The notes: generated by a model not told the origin, from the letters alone. A stretch of DNA of 38,259 bases from Acidobacteriota bacterium (GCA_022340585.1 JAJDNS010000060.1:1-38259); one strand, 5' to 3'. Shown: positions 17,717-26,223, counted from the first letter of the stretch. Program-made: numbers and translations.

Positions 17717-20107
17717 TCAGGCTCGGCGGCGGGCGTCCCGGTGCCGGCGGCGGCGCCACTCGAAGCGTCCGTGGCGCTCCACGTAGCCGATTCCGGAGAG
17801 GACGGCGGCCACCTCGGCGTCGGGACACCCGAGGATGGACGGCAGCTCGCGTGGGGGCACGAACGGGCCGGTGCGCGACAGGCGGGCGGCGACGGAGGCC
17901 GCGCGGTCGAGGCGATCGACCCGCACCGCGCGGCGGCCCGCGGGCTGGTAGCCGCAGGCCAGGTAGAAGGCGGCCGGCAGGGCCCGGTCGAGTGGCACCG
18001 AGGGCTCTCCCTGCGGGCCCGGCGCCGAGGGTCCACGGTGGCGCACCGCGAAGAGGCGGGCGCGCAGACGAATCGTGGCGGGGCGGAGGAGGGCGGGGAG
18101 GAACACCGAGAGTCGACCCAGGGTCACGCCCCGTCGCGAGAGCTCCCTGCGGTCGGACCGGCTGAGCGCCGCGACCTGCTCCGCGACGTCGCGGCGTCGG
18201 ACCGAGCCGAGGGATTCCGCCAGGACGAACACCAGTCCCCTCGCCGCCCCCGCCGGCGCCGAGTCGCGGAGGGCGAGCAACGCGCCGAGGGTCGCGCCCA
18301 CCTGGGCCTCGACCCAGGAGGCGAGGCGCCGCCGAACGCGCTCTCGCCGCGGCGGGTCGAGGAGCTCGGCAGGGAGAACGTCCACCTGGGGGGAGACGAC
18401 GGAGTCGCCGGGGGCGAGGCGGGCCACCGCCGCGCTCCGCCACTGGATCTCGCCCCCGGGACCGAGGCGAAACGCCTCGTCGCCGTCGCTCTCGAGGTCG
18501 CCGACCCGATCGCTCACCAGCTCGCGGAGGGCTCGGTTGGCGGCGGCGAGGAGCCCTCGGGATCCCTCGCGGGCCGAAGCGTCGGGCGCGAACCGGAAGC
18601 CCTCGAGGACCCCGGCCCGAAGCCCCTGGACGAGGACCTCGCCATCCGGGGCCACGCTGGTCACGAGCTCCGACGGCTCGTAGCGGGCGATCACCGCCCC
18701 GGGACGGTCGACGAACTGCTGGGTGAGCCGCTCGTGCAGCGCGTCCGAGAGCCGGTCCTCGGCGGCGCGGGTCCGCTCCTGCCAGAACCGCGCGTCGGGC
18801 ACCCAGGCCGAGCGGTGTGAGATGTAGGTCCAGGTGCGGATGGCCGCGATGCGGCCGAGGAGCGTCTCGACGTCGCCCTCGGTCCGATCGATGTCCTTCA
18901 CGTGGGCGGCCAGGTAGTCCTCGGGGATGCGCCCGGCCGGGCTGCGCAGGAAGTGATAGACCTGCGCGAGGAGTCGGGCGTGGGCGTCGGTCATCACGCT
19001 CTGGAAGTCGGGGACCTGGCACACCTCCCACAGCAGCTCCACCGCCTCGGGCCCGCGGGCGAGGCCCATGGTCTCGCTGTCGCGGACGAGGAGGGCCAGG
19101 GCGCGGTGGTCGTCCGCGTGGCGCATCCGGATGAAGGAGGGCTGGGGGGGACGCCTCTCGAGGCTTCCGAGCAGGGACAGTGGTGAGAAGAAGTCCAGGG
19201 CGTCGCTCCGCCAGTAGATCGAGCGCAGGGCGGCGAAGCGGTGGCCCTCGACGGCCTCGACCAGCCGGCGGTCGAAGGGGCCGAGGTCGCTGGTCGGGCC
19301 GAACTGCCCGTCGCGCACGTGGCGCCCGGCGCGTCCCGCGATCTGGCCCACCTCGGCCGCGGTCAGGTTGCGCGAGCCCACGCCGTCGAACTTCGCGAGC
19401 CCGGTGAACACGACGTGGTCGATGTCGAGGTTCAGCCCCATGCCGATGGCGTCGGTGGCCACCAGGTGGTCCACGTCCCCGGCCTGGTAGAGCCCCACCT
19501 GGGCGTTGCGCGTGCGGGGAGAAAGGGCCCCGAACACGAGGGCGGCTCCACCCTGCGCCCGTCGGATCCGCTCCGCCACCTCGTAGACCTCGCGGACCGA
19601 GAACACGACGACGGCGGAGCGGCGAGGCAGCTTGCCGAGCCGCTTCGGCTGGGAGTAGCTCAGGGTCGAAAGGCGGGGTCGGGTCTGGAAGACCGCGTCC
19701 GGCAGCAGCCGGCGGAGGAGGGGGCGGATCGTCTCCGCGCCGATGAGCCAGGTCTCGAGCCGTCCCCGGGCGTTCAGGATCCGGTCGGTGAAGACGTGCC
19801 CCCGCTCGCGATCGGCGGCGAGCTGGACCTCGTCCACGGCCAGGAAGTCCACCCTCCTCTCCAGGGGCATGGCCTCCACGGTGCAGATGAAGTAGGCGGG
19901 CCGCTCGGGGACGATCCGCTCCTCGCCGGTGATGAGGGCGACCGCGTCCTCTCCCACCAGGGCGGCCACGCGGTCGTAGTTCTCGCGGGCGAGGAGGCGC
20001 AGGGGAAAGCCCACCATCCCCGAGGGGTGGGACAGCATCCTCTCGATGGCGAGGTAGGTCTTGCCGGTGTTCGTGGGGCCCAGCAGGGCCGTGACCGGAC
20101 GATCCAT
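17717..20107 (-). CDS. SUV3-like superfamily 2 RNA helicase
   Basis: The protein has 796 residues. Walker A is GPTNTGKTY (10-18), the unusual T-N-T form seen in SUV3 proteins. Next come GFPLRLLARENYDR, motif Ia/Ib TGEER, DEVQ box VDEVQLAADRERGHVF (91-106) and LIGAET. The helicase C-terminal domain has VATDAIGMGLNLDIDHVVF and QIAGRAGR (255-262). A helical domain and a long C-terminal extension follow. In mitochondria SUV3 works with RNA-degrading enzymes; bacterial relatives are known but little studied. The start is ATG 20107. It is followed 137 bp downstream by the pilus ATPase, which is probably a separate unit. Confidence 0.88.
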   Translation of the reverse strand: MDRPVTALLGPTNTGKTYLAIERMLSHPSGMVGFPLRLLARENYDRVAALVGEDAVALITGEERIVPERPAYFICTVEAMPLERRVDFLAVDEVQLAADRERGHVFTDRILNARGRLETWLIGAETIRPLLRRLLPDAVFQTRPRLSTLSYSQPKRLGKLPRRSAVVVFSVREVYEVAERIRRAQGGAALVFGALSPRTRNAQVGLYQAGDVDHLVATDAIGMGLNLDIDHVVFTGLAKFDGVGSRNLTAAEVGQIAGRAGRHVRDGQFGPTSDLGPFDRRLVEAVEGHRFAALRSIYWRSDALDFFSPLSLLGSLERRPPQPSFIRMRHADDHRALALLVRDSETMGLARGPEAVELLWEVCQVPDFQSVMTDAHARLLAQVYHFLRSPAGRIPEDYLAAHVKDIDRTEGDVETLLGRIAAIRTWTYISHRSAWVPDARFWQERTRAAEDRLSDALHERLTQQFVDRPGAVIARYEPSELVTSVAPDGEVLVQGLRAGVLEGFRFAPDASAREGSRGLLAAANRALRELVSDRVGDLESDGDEAFRLGPGGEIQWRSAAVARLAPGDSVVSPQVDVLPAELLDPPRRERVRRRLASWVEAQVGATLGALLALRDSAPAGAARGLVFVLAESLGSVRRRDVAEQVAALSRSDRRELSRRGVTLGRLSVFLPALLRPATIRLRARLFAVRHRGPSAPGPQGEPSVPLDRALPAAFYLACGYQPAGRRAVRVDRLDRAASVAARLSRTGPFVPPRELPSILGCPDAEVAAVLSGIGYVERHGRFEWRRRRHRDARRRA

Positions 20108-20176
20108 CCGGTATCAGCATCGTTCTCCGGGCCTGGCTTTTCAAGGCGCCTCCCCGGTCGGCGTCCAAAAGAAGCC

Positions 20177-20207
20177 TTGACAGGGCCCCGGCCCCGGCCT
20201 CAATAAT
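20177..20207 (+). promoter_or_regulatory. Sigma-70-like promoter for the sulfur-relay operon
   Basis: A perfect TTGACA (20177-20182) is followed after 17-19 bp by CAATAAT (20201-20207). The spacer is pure G/C, making the AT-rich boxes stand out. A leader of about 100 nt runs to the first ATG at 20311. Confidence 0.65.
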
Positions 20208-20310
20208 GCGCCCACGAACTCAAGATCCACACCAGTTTGAGCGGACTAAAGACGGGATCCGGTGCACGCCACACGGGTCCGGCGTTCCGCGATTCACGGA
20301 CGAGGTGCTC

Positions 20311-20619
20311 ATGCCTGAGAAGCTTGGGATCTGCGTTGCCGGCAACGGCAACCTCCGGCACGTGATCGGCCTGACCCGGGCCGCGAAGGCGGCCGGGAAG
20401 GGCGTCGAGATCTTCTTCACCGGTGAGGGGGTGCTTCTGACCCAGGACTCCCGCTTCTCCGAGCTGATCGGCGCCGGCCGCGTCACCGTGTGCGAGGTCA
20501 GCTACATCGCCAACGGCCTGCGGGGGAAGCCGGTCGAGGGACTCGTCGACAAGGACTTCGTCACCCAGGGAAGAAACGCGGAGATGCTGGAGGGGTGCGA
20601 CCGCTACGTCATTCTGTGA
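20311..20619 (+). CDS. DsrE-family sulfur-relay protein
   Basis: The protein has 102 residues; ATG 20311 has GAGG five bases upstream. It has a DsrE/DsrF fold: LGICVAGNGNLRHVIGLTRAA at the first strand and helix, VEIFFTGEGVLL, and Cys61 in RVTVCEVSY at the position where DsrE-type proteins carry the persulfide-accepting Cys. It ends GCDRYVIL. Members pass sulfur as cysteine persulfide in the cytoplasm. It is the first gene of a four-gene operon: 10 bp separate it from the next gene, and a TusA-DsrE fusion closes the set. The partner identities come from the neighbourhood. Confidence 0.82.
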   Translation: MPEKLGICVAGNGNLRHVIGLTRAAKAAGKGVEIFFTGEGVLLTQDSRFSELIGAGRVTVCEVSYIANGLRGKPVEGLVDKDFVTQGRNAEMLEGCDRYVIL

Positions 20620-20629
20620 GGGACTGGCC

Positions 20630-20917
20630 ATGGGAAAGAGGGTCGCCGTGCTCATTCGTGACAAGGAGCGGCAGTACGAGGGCCTGCGCTCGAGCCTCGG
20701 ACTCCTGCTGGAGGACCACGAGATCGACATGTTCGTCCTCGACCACGAGGTGGACATGACCGAGGAGTACTACGACAACATGGGCTTCATCGACGAGATG
20801 GGCGGCGCCCGCTTCAGCAACGTCGCCGCCAACGTGGAGAAGCACGGGTTCCAGCCGGCCAGCCTCGAGGAGGTGGCCGCGAAGCTCCGGGACCACGAGA
20901 TCGTCATCCCCTTCTGA
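20630..20917 (+). CDS. DsrE/DsrF-like protein without cysteine
   Basis: The protein has 95 residues. It starts MGKRVAVLIRDKERQYEGLRSSLGLLLEDHEIDMFVLDHEV in the style of the DsrE/F fold (strand, helix, strand) and ends LRDHEIVIPF. It contains no cysteine at all, so it cannot carry a persulfide itself. In three-part DsrEFH/TusBCD complexes some subunits are structural, which fits. The family call is from fold pattern and position, so it is moderate. It lies between a DsrE gene and the miniature DsrH/TusB-like gene, with 9-10 bp gaps. Confidence 0.68.
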   Translation: MGKRVAVLIRDKERQYEGLRSSLGLLLEDHEIDMFVLDHEVDMTEEYYDNMGFIDEMGGARFSNVAANVEKHGFQPASLEEVAAKLRDHEIVIPF

Positions 20918-20926
20918 GGTGTCGCC

Positions 20927-21100
20927 ATGAAGAACCTGCACCTTCTGCGCTCGGAGCCGGACGAGATGGTGAGGGCGTTCATCGACGAAGGCTATCGCGG
21001 AGAGGAGAACCGGGAGGTCCCTCTGTACGAAGGCGAGCCGGACTACGACGATCTGGTTCGAGAGCTTTTCGCGAGTGATCGGGTGATCAGCTGGTGGTAG
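20927..21100 (+). CDS. Miniature DsrH/TusB-like protein
   Basis: The protein has 57 residues, starting at ATG 20927, 9 bp after the previous stop. It opens MKNLHLLRSEPDEM, like the 'LH(L)xRS' start of TusB/DsrH, and closes YDDLVRELFASDRVISWW, like the 'dFv.l...h..v.sW' end of the same family. The middle is only about 25 residues, so the strand carrying the usual cysteine is missing. The dense Asp/Glu content and operon position support a real gene. It may be a shortened third subunit of the relay complex. Assignment rests on end motifs alone. Confidence 0.6.
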   Translation: MKNLHLLRSEPDEMVRAFIDEGYRGEENREVPLYEGEPDYDDLVRELFASDRVISWW

Positions 21101-21131
21101 CCGGCGGGACGTTCGGGTCCGGGAGGTGTCT

Positions 21132-21899
21132 GTGAGTGAGAGAATCACTGCCGATCATGTCCTCGACGTGAAGGGGCTCAAGTGCCCGATGCCCGTGCTC
21201 AAGACCAAGGTGCGGTTCAAGACCATGAATCCCGGCGAGATCCTGGAGGTCATCACCACCGACCCCGGCTCGCGAAAGGACCTGCCGGCCTGGGCCGGGA
21301 AGACCGGGAACCGCCTGCTGGGCTCGCACGAGGAAGGGGCCGACGTCTACCACTTCTTCCTGCAGCGCCCGGCGGAGGCGCCGGTGGCGGCGCCTGAGCC
21401 CCAGGCCGAGGCGACGGCGAAGGCGTCCCCCCGGTCGCGCAGCATGATGCTGGTGTGCTCCAAGGGGACGCTGGACATGGCCTACCCGCCGCTGATCCTG
21501 GCCTCCACCGCGGCCTCCATGGACGTGGACGTGCGGCTCTTCTTCACGTTCTACGGGCTGGACATCATCAACCGGCACAAGTACGACAAGCTGCAGGTGC
21601 CGTCGGTGGGCAACCCGGCAATGCCGGTCCCGGTCCCCAACCTGGTGGGGGCGTTGCCCGGCATGACCGCCATGGCCACCAGCATGATGAAGGGGTGGAT
21701 GGCCAGGGCCCAGGTGCCCGACCTCGTCGACCTGATCCAGACCACCCACAGCATGGGGGTCAAGTTCCTCGGCTGCCAGATGACCATGGACGTGATGGGT
21801 GTCCGGCGCGAGGACCTGATCGACGAGGTGGACGACACCGTGGGAGCGGCGGCCTTCGTGGCCGAGGCCCTCGACGCCGACATCTCGATGTTCATCTAG
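21132..21899 (+). CDS. TusA-DsrE fusion sulfurtransferase
   Basis: The protein has 255 residues. GTG 21132 is chosen because GGGAGG (21121-21126) sits five bases ahead; GTG 21126 would overlap it. Residues ~8-80 are a TusA/SirA domain with the active Cys18 in LKCPMPVLKTK. A Pro/Ala linker follows (~85-103). Residues ~106-255 are a DsrE-2 domain: MMLVCSKGTLDMAYPPLILAS, LFFTFYGLDIINRHK, and Cys215 in FLGCQMTMDVMGVRREDLID. Both redox/persulfide cysteines are present. It should shuttle sulfur in the cytoplasm between a donor and the DsrE-type proteins encoded before it. It ends at a hairpin shared with the convergent kinase gene. Confidence 0.88.
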   Translation: MSERITADHVLDVKGLKCPMPVLKTKVRFKTMNPGEILEVITTDPGSRKDLPAWAGKTGNRLLGSHEEGADVYHFFLQRPAEAPVAAPEPQAEATAKASPRSRSMMLVCSKGTLDMAYPPLILASTAASMDVDVRLFFTFYGLDIINRHKYDKLQVPSVGNPAMPVPVPNLVGALPGMTAMATSMMKGWMARAQVPDLVDLIQTTHSMGVKFLGCQMTMDVMGVRREDLIDEVDDTVGAAAFVAEALDADISMFI

Positions 21900-21903
21900 T
21901 CTT

Positions 21904-21939
21904 GTGCCCTGAATGCGGAATGGACGTCATTCAGGGCAC
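21904..21939. terminator. Bidirectional hairpin, 12-bp perfect stem
   Basis: GTGCCCTGAATG (21904-21915) pairs exactly with CATTCAGGGCAC (21928-21939) around a 12-nt loop. It lies between the stop codons of the convergent sulfur-relay operon and kinase gene. There is no clean U-tract on either side, so it may act as a barrier or RNA-end protector as much as an intrinsic terminator. Confidence 0.6.
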
Positions 21940-21980
21940 CCTCGTGGCGCGTCGGGCGGTCGGGGGGCGGCCGAGCCTCT

Positions 21981-24017
21981 CTACGCCGCTTCGGTTCCCG
22001 TCGAGATCGCGCTCAGGGTCTCGGCGAGCTCGCTCACGCTCTGCCAGCGTCGGTCCGGGTCCTTCTCGAGGCACCGCAGGATGGCCGCCTCGAGCCCCGC
22101 GGGCAGGTTCGGGTTGACGCTGCGGGGGCGCGGGGGTGGCTGCTGGATGTGGGCGATCACCACCTGGGGCACCGTCTCGCCCCGGAAGGGGAGCTGCCCG
22201 GTCAGGGCCTCGAAGAGAACGATGCCCAGCGAGTAGATGTCGGCCCGGAAGTCGGCGGGGCGGCCCTGGCCCTGCTCCGGCGACATGTAGTCGGGGGTGC
22301 CCATCACCGTCCCCGCGGTGGTGAGGCCGGGATCCTGGCCGCCGACCTGCGGGGGGCGGGCGATGCCGAAGTCCATGATCTTCAGCTCCCCGGACTCGGG
22401 GATGATGAGCATGTTCTGGGGCTTGATGTCGCGGTGGACGACGCCACGGGCGTGGGCGGCTTCGAGGCCGTGGCACATCTGCTTGGCGAAGGACAGGCCC
22501 ACGCCGAGGGGCAGCGCGCCCCGGCTCCGCACGAGCTCCTTCAGGGTCACGCCCTCCAGATACTCCATGGAGATGAAGGGGACGCCCCCGGCCTCGCCGA
22601 AGTCGTGGGTCCGGAGGACATTGCGGTGGGTGATGCGCCGGGCCAGCTTGATCTCCTGCTTGAAGCGCTCGAGGAGGGTGGGCTCGTTGGCGAGGGCCTC
22701 CGCGCGCAGCAGCTTGAGGGCCACCACCTCGTCGAGCTGCCGGTCCCGAGCTCGGTAGACGATGCCCATCCCGCCCTTGCCCAGGGTGCCCAGGATCTCG
22801 TAGCGGTCGGCGAAGAGCTGGCCCCTCGCCAGGGCGCGACCCGCCGCGGGGGCGGGCACGGTGGGGGCGTCGGCGGCCAGGGTCTCGTCGCTCGGGCCCG
22901 GCGCCGGGGCTGGGGGTGCGGGCGTGGCCTGCCGCAGGGCGGTGATGTCCTCGCGTAGAAACTTGATGGCTTCGTCCTTCTCCCGCAGGTCGGCCAGGAG
23001 GCCGTTGAACGCCCGGGCCAGCACCCCGATCTCGTCCCGGGTCGCCACCGAGACCGCCCCGCTGAAGGAGCCGTCCCGGGCCCGCTCCACCAGCTCCACG
23101 AGGGTGCGCACGGGCCCGGTGATCCGCGAGGCTCCGAACCAGGCCACGACGAGCGCCAGGAGCATCACCCCCAGGGACACCGCGATGAGGCTGGTGCGGA
23201 ATTGGCGGAAGGCCGCGGTCTCCGCGGACAGGCTGCGCAGCGCCAGGGCGGCCCCGATCTCCTCGTCCTCCGAGGTGAGGAGGGGAATCCGCACCCCGAC
23301 GAACCGCTCGCCGGCCAGGTCGATCTCGAAGGGGGTGTCCCCGGCCAGGACCAGCTCGGGGGAGTCGAGCACCGCTTCCAGGGCCCCCTCCCGCGGACCC
23401 AGGGAAGAGACCACCAGGTGGGGGCCCTGCAGGTCCGGCACCACGTAGGCGATCTCGCTGCGGGTCAGGCGCTGGATCCGGGCCGCCACCGTCTCGTCGA
23501 TCACGTACCCGGCCACGAGGACGCCCACGAGCTCGGGGCCGGTGAGCATGGGCACCGCCACCGCGGTGGCGATGGTCTCGCCGTCGCGCCACAGGGTGGC
23601 CGACTCCTCGCCCTCGAAGGCGGCGAGGACCAGAGGGTCCCCGGACAGGTCGTCGCCCGACGCCGTGGGACGGTCGGTGCGGGCGACCAGGACGCCGTCC
23701 CAGTCGGTGGCGAGCATGAAGTCGGCGTCCAGGTCCTGGCCCCGCTCCTGGAGGGAGTCCAGGGTTGTGGGGGCGTCTCGCTCCACGAGGGCGGCCTTGA
23801 AGTAGGGGTCGTTGGCCAGCACCCGCACCCCCAGGCGCAGCTTGTCGAAGCGGTCGGCCTGGATGGCCTGCCAGACCTCCCGGGTCTCCTGCAGGCCCTG
23901 GGCGATCGTGGCCCGCGCCAGGCGGTCGGCCTGCACGGTGGTGAAGGCCAGGGTGATGCCCACCAGCGCGACGATCATGGCGCCGGTGAAGACGAGGATC
24001 TTCTGGGTCAGGCTCAC
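21981..24017 (-). CDS. Transmembrane sensor Ser/Thr protein kinase (sensor-HAMP-kinase)
   Basis: The protein has 678 residues. TM1 is ~7-27, an extracytoplasmic sensor (Cache-like, ~30-272) follows, TM2 is ~276-296, HAMP ~297-349 (ASRITGPVRTLVELVERARDG), a short coil and Pro-rich linker, then the kinase (~406-670). Kinase residues are complete: GKGGMG (413-418), Lys435 in VALKLL, HRDIKPQN (528-535), DFG 549-551, MSPEQ and DIYSLGIVLFEALTG. The order is the reverse of PknB types, where the kinase is N-terminal. It is wired like a chemoreceptor or histidine kinase but with a Hanks-type output. It is the last gene of a porin-cupredoxin-kinase operon, 13 bp after the cupredoxin. Confidence 0.92.
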   Translation of the reverse strand: MSLTQKILVFTGAMIVALVGITLAFTTVQADRLARATIAQGLQETREVWQAIQADRFDKLRLGVRVLANDPYFKAALVERDAPTTLDSLQERGQDLDADFMLATDWDGVLVARTDRPTASGDDLSGDPLVLAAFEGEESATLWRDGETIATAVAVPMLTGPELVGVLVAGYVIDETVAARIQRLTRSEIAYVVPDLQGPHLVVSSLGPREGALEAVLDSPELVLAGDTPFEIDLAGERFVGVRIPLLTSEDEEIGAALALRSLSAETAAFRQFRTSLIAVSLGVMLLALVVAWFGASRITGPVRTLVELVERARDGSFSGAVSVATRDEIGVLARAFNGLLADLREKDEAIKFLREDITALRQATPAPPAPAPGPSDETLAADAPTVPAPAAGRALARGQLFADRYEILGTLGKGGMGIVYRARDRQLDEVVALKLLRAEALANEPTLLERFKQEIKLARRITHRNVLRTHDFGEAGGVPFISMEYLEGVTLKELVRSRGALPLGVGLSFAKQMCHGLEAAHARGVVHRDIKPQNMLIIPESGELKIMDFGIARPPQVGGQDPGLTTAGTVMGTPDYMSPEQGQGRPADFRADIYSLGIVLFEALTGQLPFRGETVPQVVIAHIQQPPPRPRSVNPNLPAGLEAAILRCLEKDPDRRWQSVSELAETLSAISTGTEAA

Positions 24018-24030
24018 CGGCCGGCTCCTC

Positions 24031-24693
24031 TCAGTACCGCCCCTTCTTGTACCTCTTCCCGAACTTGTTCCTGTGCTTCACCTGCTTGTAGTTCGAGGCG
24101 TCGAGAGTCAGGGCCAGGTCGGCCGCGGCGGTGTCCGAGACCTGGATCGGTTGAGAGATCTCACCGGCCCGGGCGTGCCAGGCCTTGACCACCCAGCTCC
24201 CGGGGGGCACTCCCTCGATCGAGAACCGGCCGTCCGCACCGACCTGCGCCCAGAAGGGGTTGTCCCGCACCACGACGAAGGCGCTCATCTGGGGGTGGAT
24301 GTTGCAGTAGACGCGGACGATGCCGGGGTGCTCGAAGGTGTGGGACCGGCTCTTCGGCTTCTTGTAGAGCTCGAGGTCGAAGCGGTTCTCCCCGGAGACC
24401 GAGAACACGTTGTGCAGGATCGAGTCCATGTTGGGGAAGGCGACCTCGCCCCCCACTGGCACCACGATCAGGTGGGGCTCGAAGCGCTTCTTCCTCATCT
24501 CGATGGTGGCCTTCGCGGGCGGGGGAGCCACCTTCGGTCCCTCGACCCAGACCACGACCTCGGAGAGATCCTCCGCCTTCTTCCCCTCCTTCTCGAGCAT
24601 CTCGACCTGCCCGCGGACGGTGCCCGCGGCCAGCGGCGCGGCGGTCCCCGCGGCCAGGGACAACGACAGCAGACACACGACAGCTCGACGCAT
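24031..24693 (-). CDS. Periplasmic cupredoxin with carboxypeptidase-regulatory-like tail
   Basis: The protein has 220 residues. ATG 24693 follows GGAGG nine bases away. A Sec signal covers residues 1-23. The copper site of a type 1 (plastocyanin-like) centre is visible: His94 in SILHN, Cys130, His133 and Met136 in VYCNIHPQM. A CarboxypepD-regulatory-like beta domain follows (~148-200: GADGRFSIEGVPPGSWVVKAW). The last ~20 residues are very basic (KQVKHRNKFGKRYKKGRY). It should bind copper and carry electrons or copper in the periplasm. It lies between a barrel protein and the sensor kinase in one operon, so it may supply the signal the kinase reads; that link is inference. Confidence 0.88.
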   Translation of the reverse strand: MRRAVVCLLSLSLAAGTAAPLAAGTVRGQVEMLEKEGKKAEDLSEVVVWVEGPKVAPPPAKATIEMRKKRFEPHLIVVPVGGEVAFPNMDSILHNVFSVSGENRFDLELYKKPKSRSHTFEHPGIVRVYCNIHPQMSAFVVVRDNPFWAQVGADGRFSIEGVPPGSWVVKAWHARAGEISQPIQVSDTAAADLALTLDASNYKQVKHRNKFGKRYKKGRY

Positions 24694-24761
24694 CGAACGA
24701 TGCCTCCTTCGGGGTTGGCCGGAGTCTAGCACAGGCCTCTTTACTCCCTCGGGTCGCCGGC

Positions 24762-25964
24762 TCAGTAGCCGAGGACCAGCTCCACGCGGAAGCGCTTGGC
24801 CCAGTGGTCCCGCTCGGCCTCGACCCAGGAGTCCTTGTACCGCGTCAGGATCCCCACCGCGCGGGCACTCAGCGTGCTGACCGAGGCCGACCGCGGTCGC
24901 TCCAGGAGCTTGAGGTCGAGCTGGCCCCGGTGGCCCTCCCAGCCCGTCACCCACAGGTAGTCGTCCGCGCCGAAGGCAGCCACGGTCGCGTCACGGTCCA
25001 CCCACGCGTAGGTGTACTCGACCCCCCAGCGACCGGAGCCGAAGCCCCCGACCGCCGCCCCCAGCCAGACCCCGAGGTTCTCGTCGTCCACCGCGGTGTT
25101 CAGGCAGACGTCGGCCAGGAGAGAGAACGGAACTCCCCCGAAGTAGTCGAAGCGCACGACCCCGTCGACGACGTCGAAGGGACCGGCCGGGGGGCCGCCC
25201 GTCCAACCGCGGCGATTCTGCCGCCAGAGGAAGGACTCGAGGGTCTCCAGCTCACGCCAGGTGGTGTAGGAGCCCGTGAGGACGACCTGGCTCAAGTCAC
25301 CGGTGGAGAAGGCGGCCTCCACTGCTCCCGAGAACATCTCGGACCGGTCCTCGAAGACGTGGCTCCCCTTCGCGAAGAGGCCGACGAGGTCCAGTCGCTC
25401 GAGGACGTCGCCGTCGCTCACCGGGCTCAGGGTCAGTGCTCCCCCCTGGGGGCGCAGATCGTGGTCCCAGATCATCTCGCTGTAGCCCACGGGCATGGGG
25501 AAGCGCCCGGCCTCGACGCGCATCCAGTCGGTGGGCCGGACGTCGAGGTAGGCGAGGTCCAGCCGGGCCTCGGTGGAGCGGAAGTTGTCGGCGAGGTTGT
25601 CGGGGACCGGATCGAGATTGTCCTCGTTCGTCCAGGCGAAGTCACCCCCGACGACGATGGCGGTGCGCGGCAGGTTGACCCGAATGCGGGGCAGGGCGCG
25701 CAGCCGCAAACGGTCGGTGTTCCCGAACCTCGCCCCCGTCGCCGGCGGGTAGGGATCGACGTTGCCGTACCCGTAGGGATCGTACGGCCACGGATCCGGG
25801 TTGGGCGGCGGGGCCTCGTACCCCTGATAGACGTCGCGGTCCCACTCCTGGCGCACGAACGCGTCGAGGAAGAACTCGAAGGTGTCCTCCGACTGGTACC
25901 CGCCCTGCGCGCTCGCCGGCGCTGCCGCCAGTAGGAGAAGCGCTGTGAACCGACCCGGCGTCAT
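24762..25964 (-). CDS. Outer-membrane porin-like beta barrel
   Basis: The protein has 400 residues. ATG 25964 is preceded by GGGAGGTG. The signal peptide is MTPGRFTALLLLAAAPASAQ. The mature protein has an acidic, aromatic, Pro-rich segment (~45-75, with YGYGNVDPYPP) and then repeated strands such as RLRLRALPRIRVNL, LDLAYLDVRPTDWMRVEAGRFPM, SQVVLTGSYTTWREL and RFRVELVLGY at the C-terminus with a final aromatic. This matches alginate-export or phosphate-porin type barrels in general style. It is the first gene of the operon with the cupredoxin (68 bp gap) and kinase. The transported substrate is unknown. Confidence 0.8.
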   Translation of the reverse strand: MTPGRFTALLLLAAAPASAQGGYQSEDTFEFFLDAFVRQEWDRDVYQGYEAPPPNPDPWPYDPYGYGNVDPYPPATGARFGNTDRLRLRALPRIRVNLPRTAIVVGGDFAWTNEDNLDPVPDNLADNFRSTEARLDLAYLDVRPTDWMRVEAGRFPMPVGYSEMIWDHDLRPQGGALTLSPVSDGDVLERLDLVGLFAKGSHVFEDRSEMFSGAVEAAFSTGDLSQVVLTGSYTTWRELETLESFLWRQNRRGWTGGPPAGPFDVVDGVVRFDYFGGVPFSLLADVCLNTAVDDENLGVWLGAAVGGFGSGRWGVEYTYAWVDRDATVAAFGADDYLWVTGWEGHRGQLDLKLLERPRSASVSTLSARAVGILTRYKDSWVEAERDHWAKRFRVELVLGY

Positions 25965-26042
25965 GGACACCTCCCGCCTTCGTGCCGCGGGACCGCCCGG
26001 CACGGAACCCTTGAATGGCAGTGATGAGTGATTGGCGGGATT

Positions 26043-26223
26043 CTAGCACGCGGCGCCGGCGACGTGCCCCTGGCCCAGGGGGGACGCCGGCCAGTGCCTC
26101 GACCTCGTTCCGGGAGCTGCGCATGATCTCCTCGAGGCGCGGGTTCTCACCGAGCAGCTGCTCGAGCAGCCGGTAGGCCTTGACGTTGATTCCGACGTGG
26201 TCGAGCGTCGCCGGCTCGGACAT
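26043..26223 (-). pseudogene. Small gene of about 59 codons with an apparent one-base frameshift
   Basis: From ATG 26223 the frame reads MSEPATLDHVGINVKAYR, then LLEQLLGENPRLEEIM and RNEVEALAGV with nearly every codon ending in G or C, the mark of real coding in this genome. After that the frame turns into Arg-rich noise. Removing one base from the G6 run at 26078-26083 restores a G/C-ending frame that reads VPLGQGHVAGAAC and stops at 26043-26045. So either the assembly has a homopolymer error or the gene is broken. I recognise no family. Without it, the 349 bp between the porin and metY genes would hold nothing but a 15-bp palindrome (26067-26081) that overlaps this site. Confidence 0.45.
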
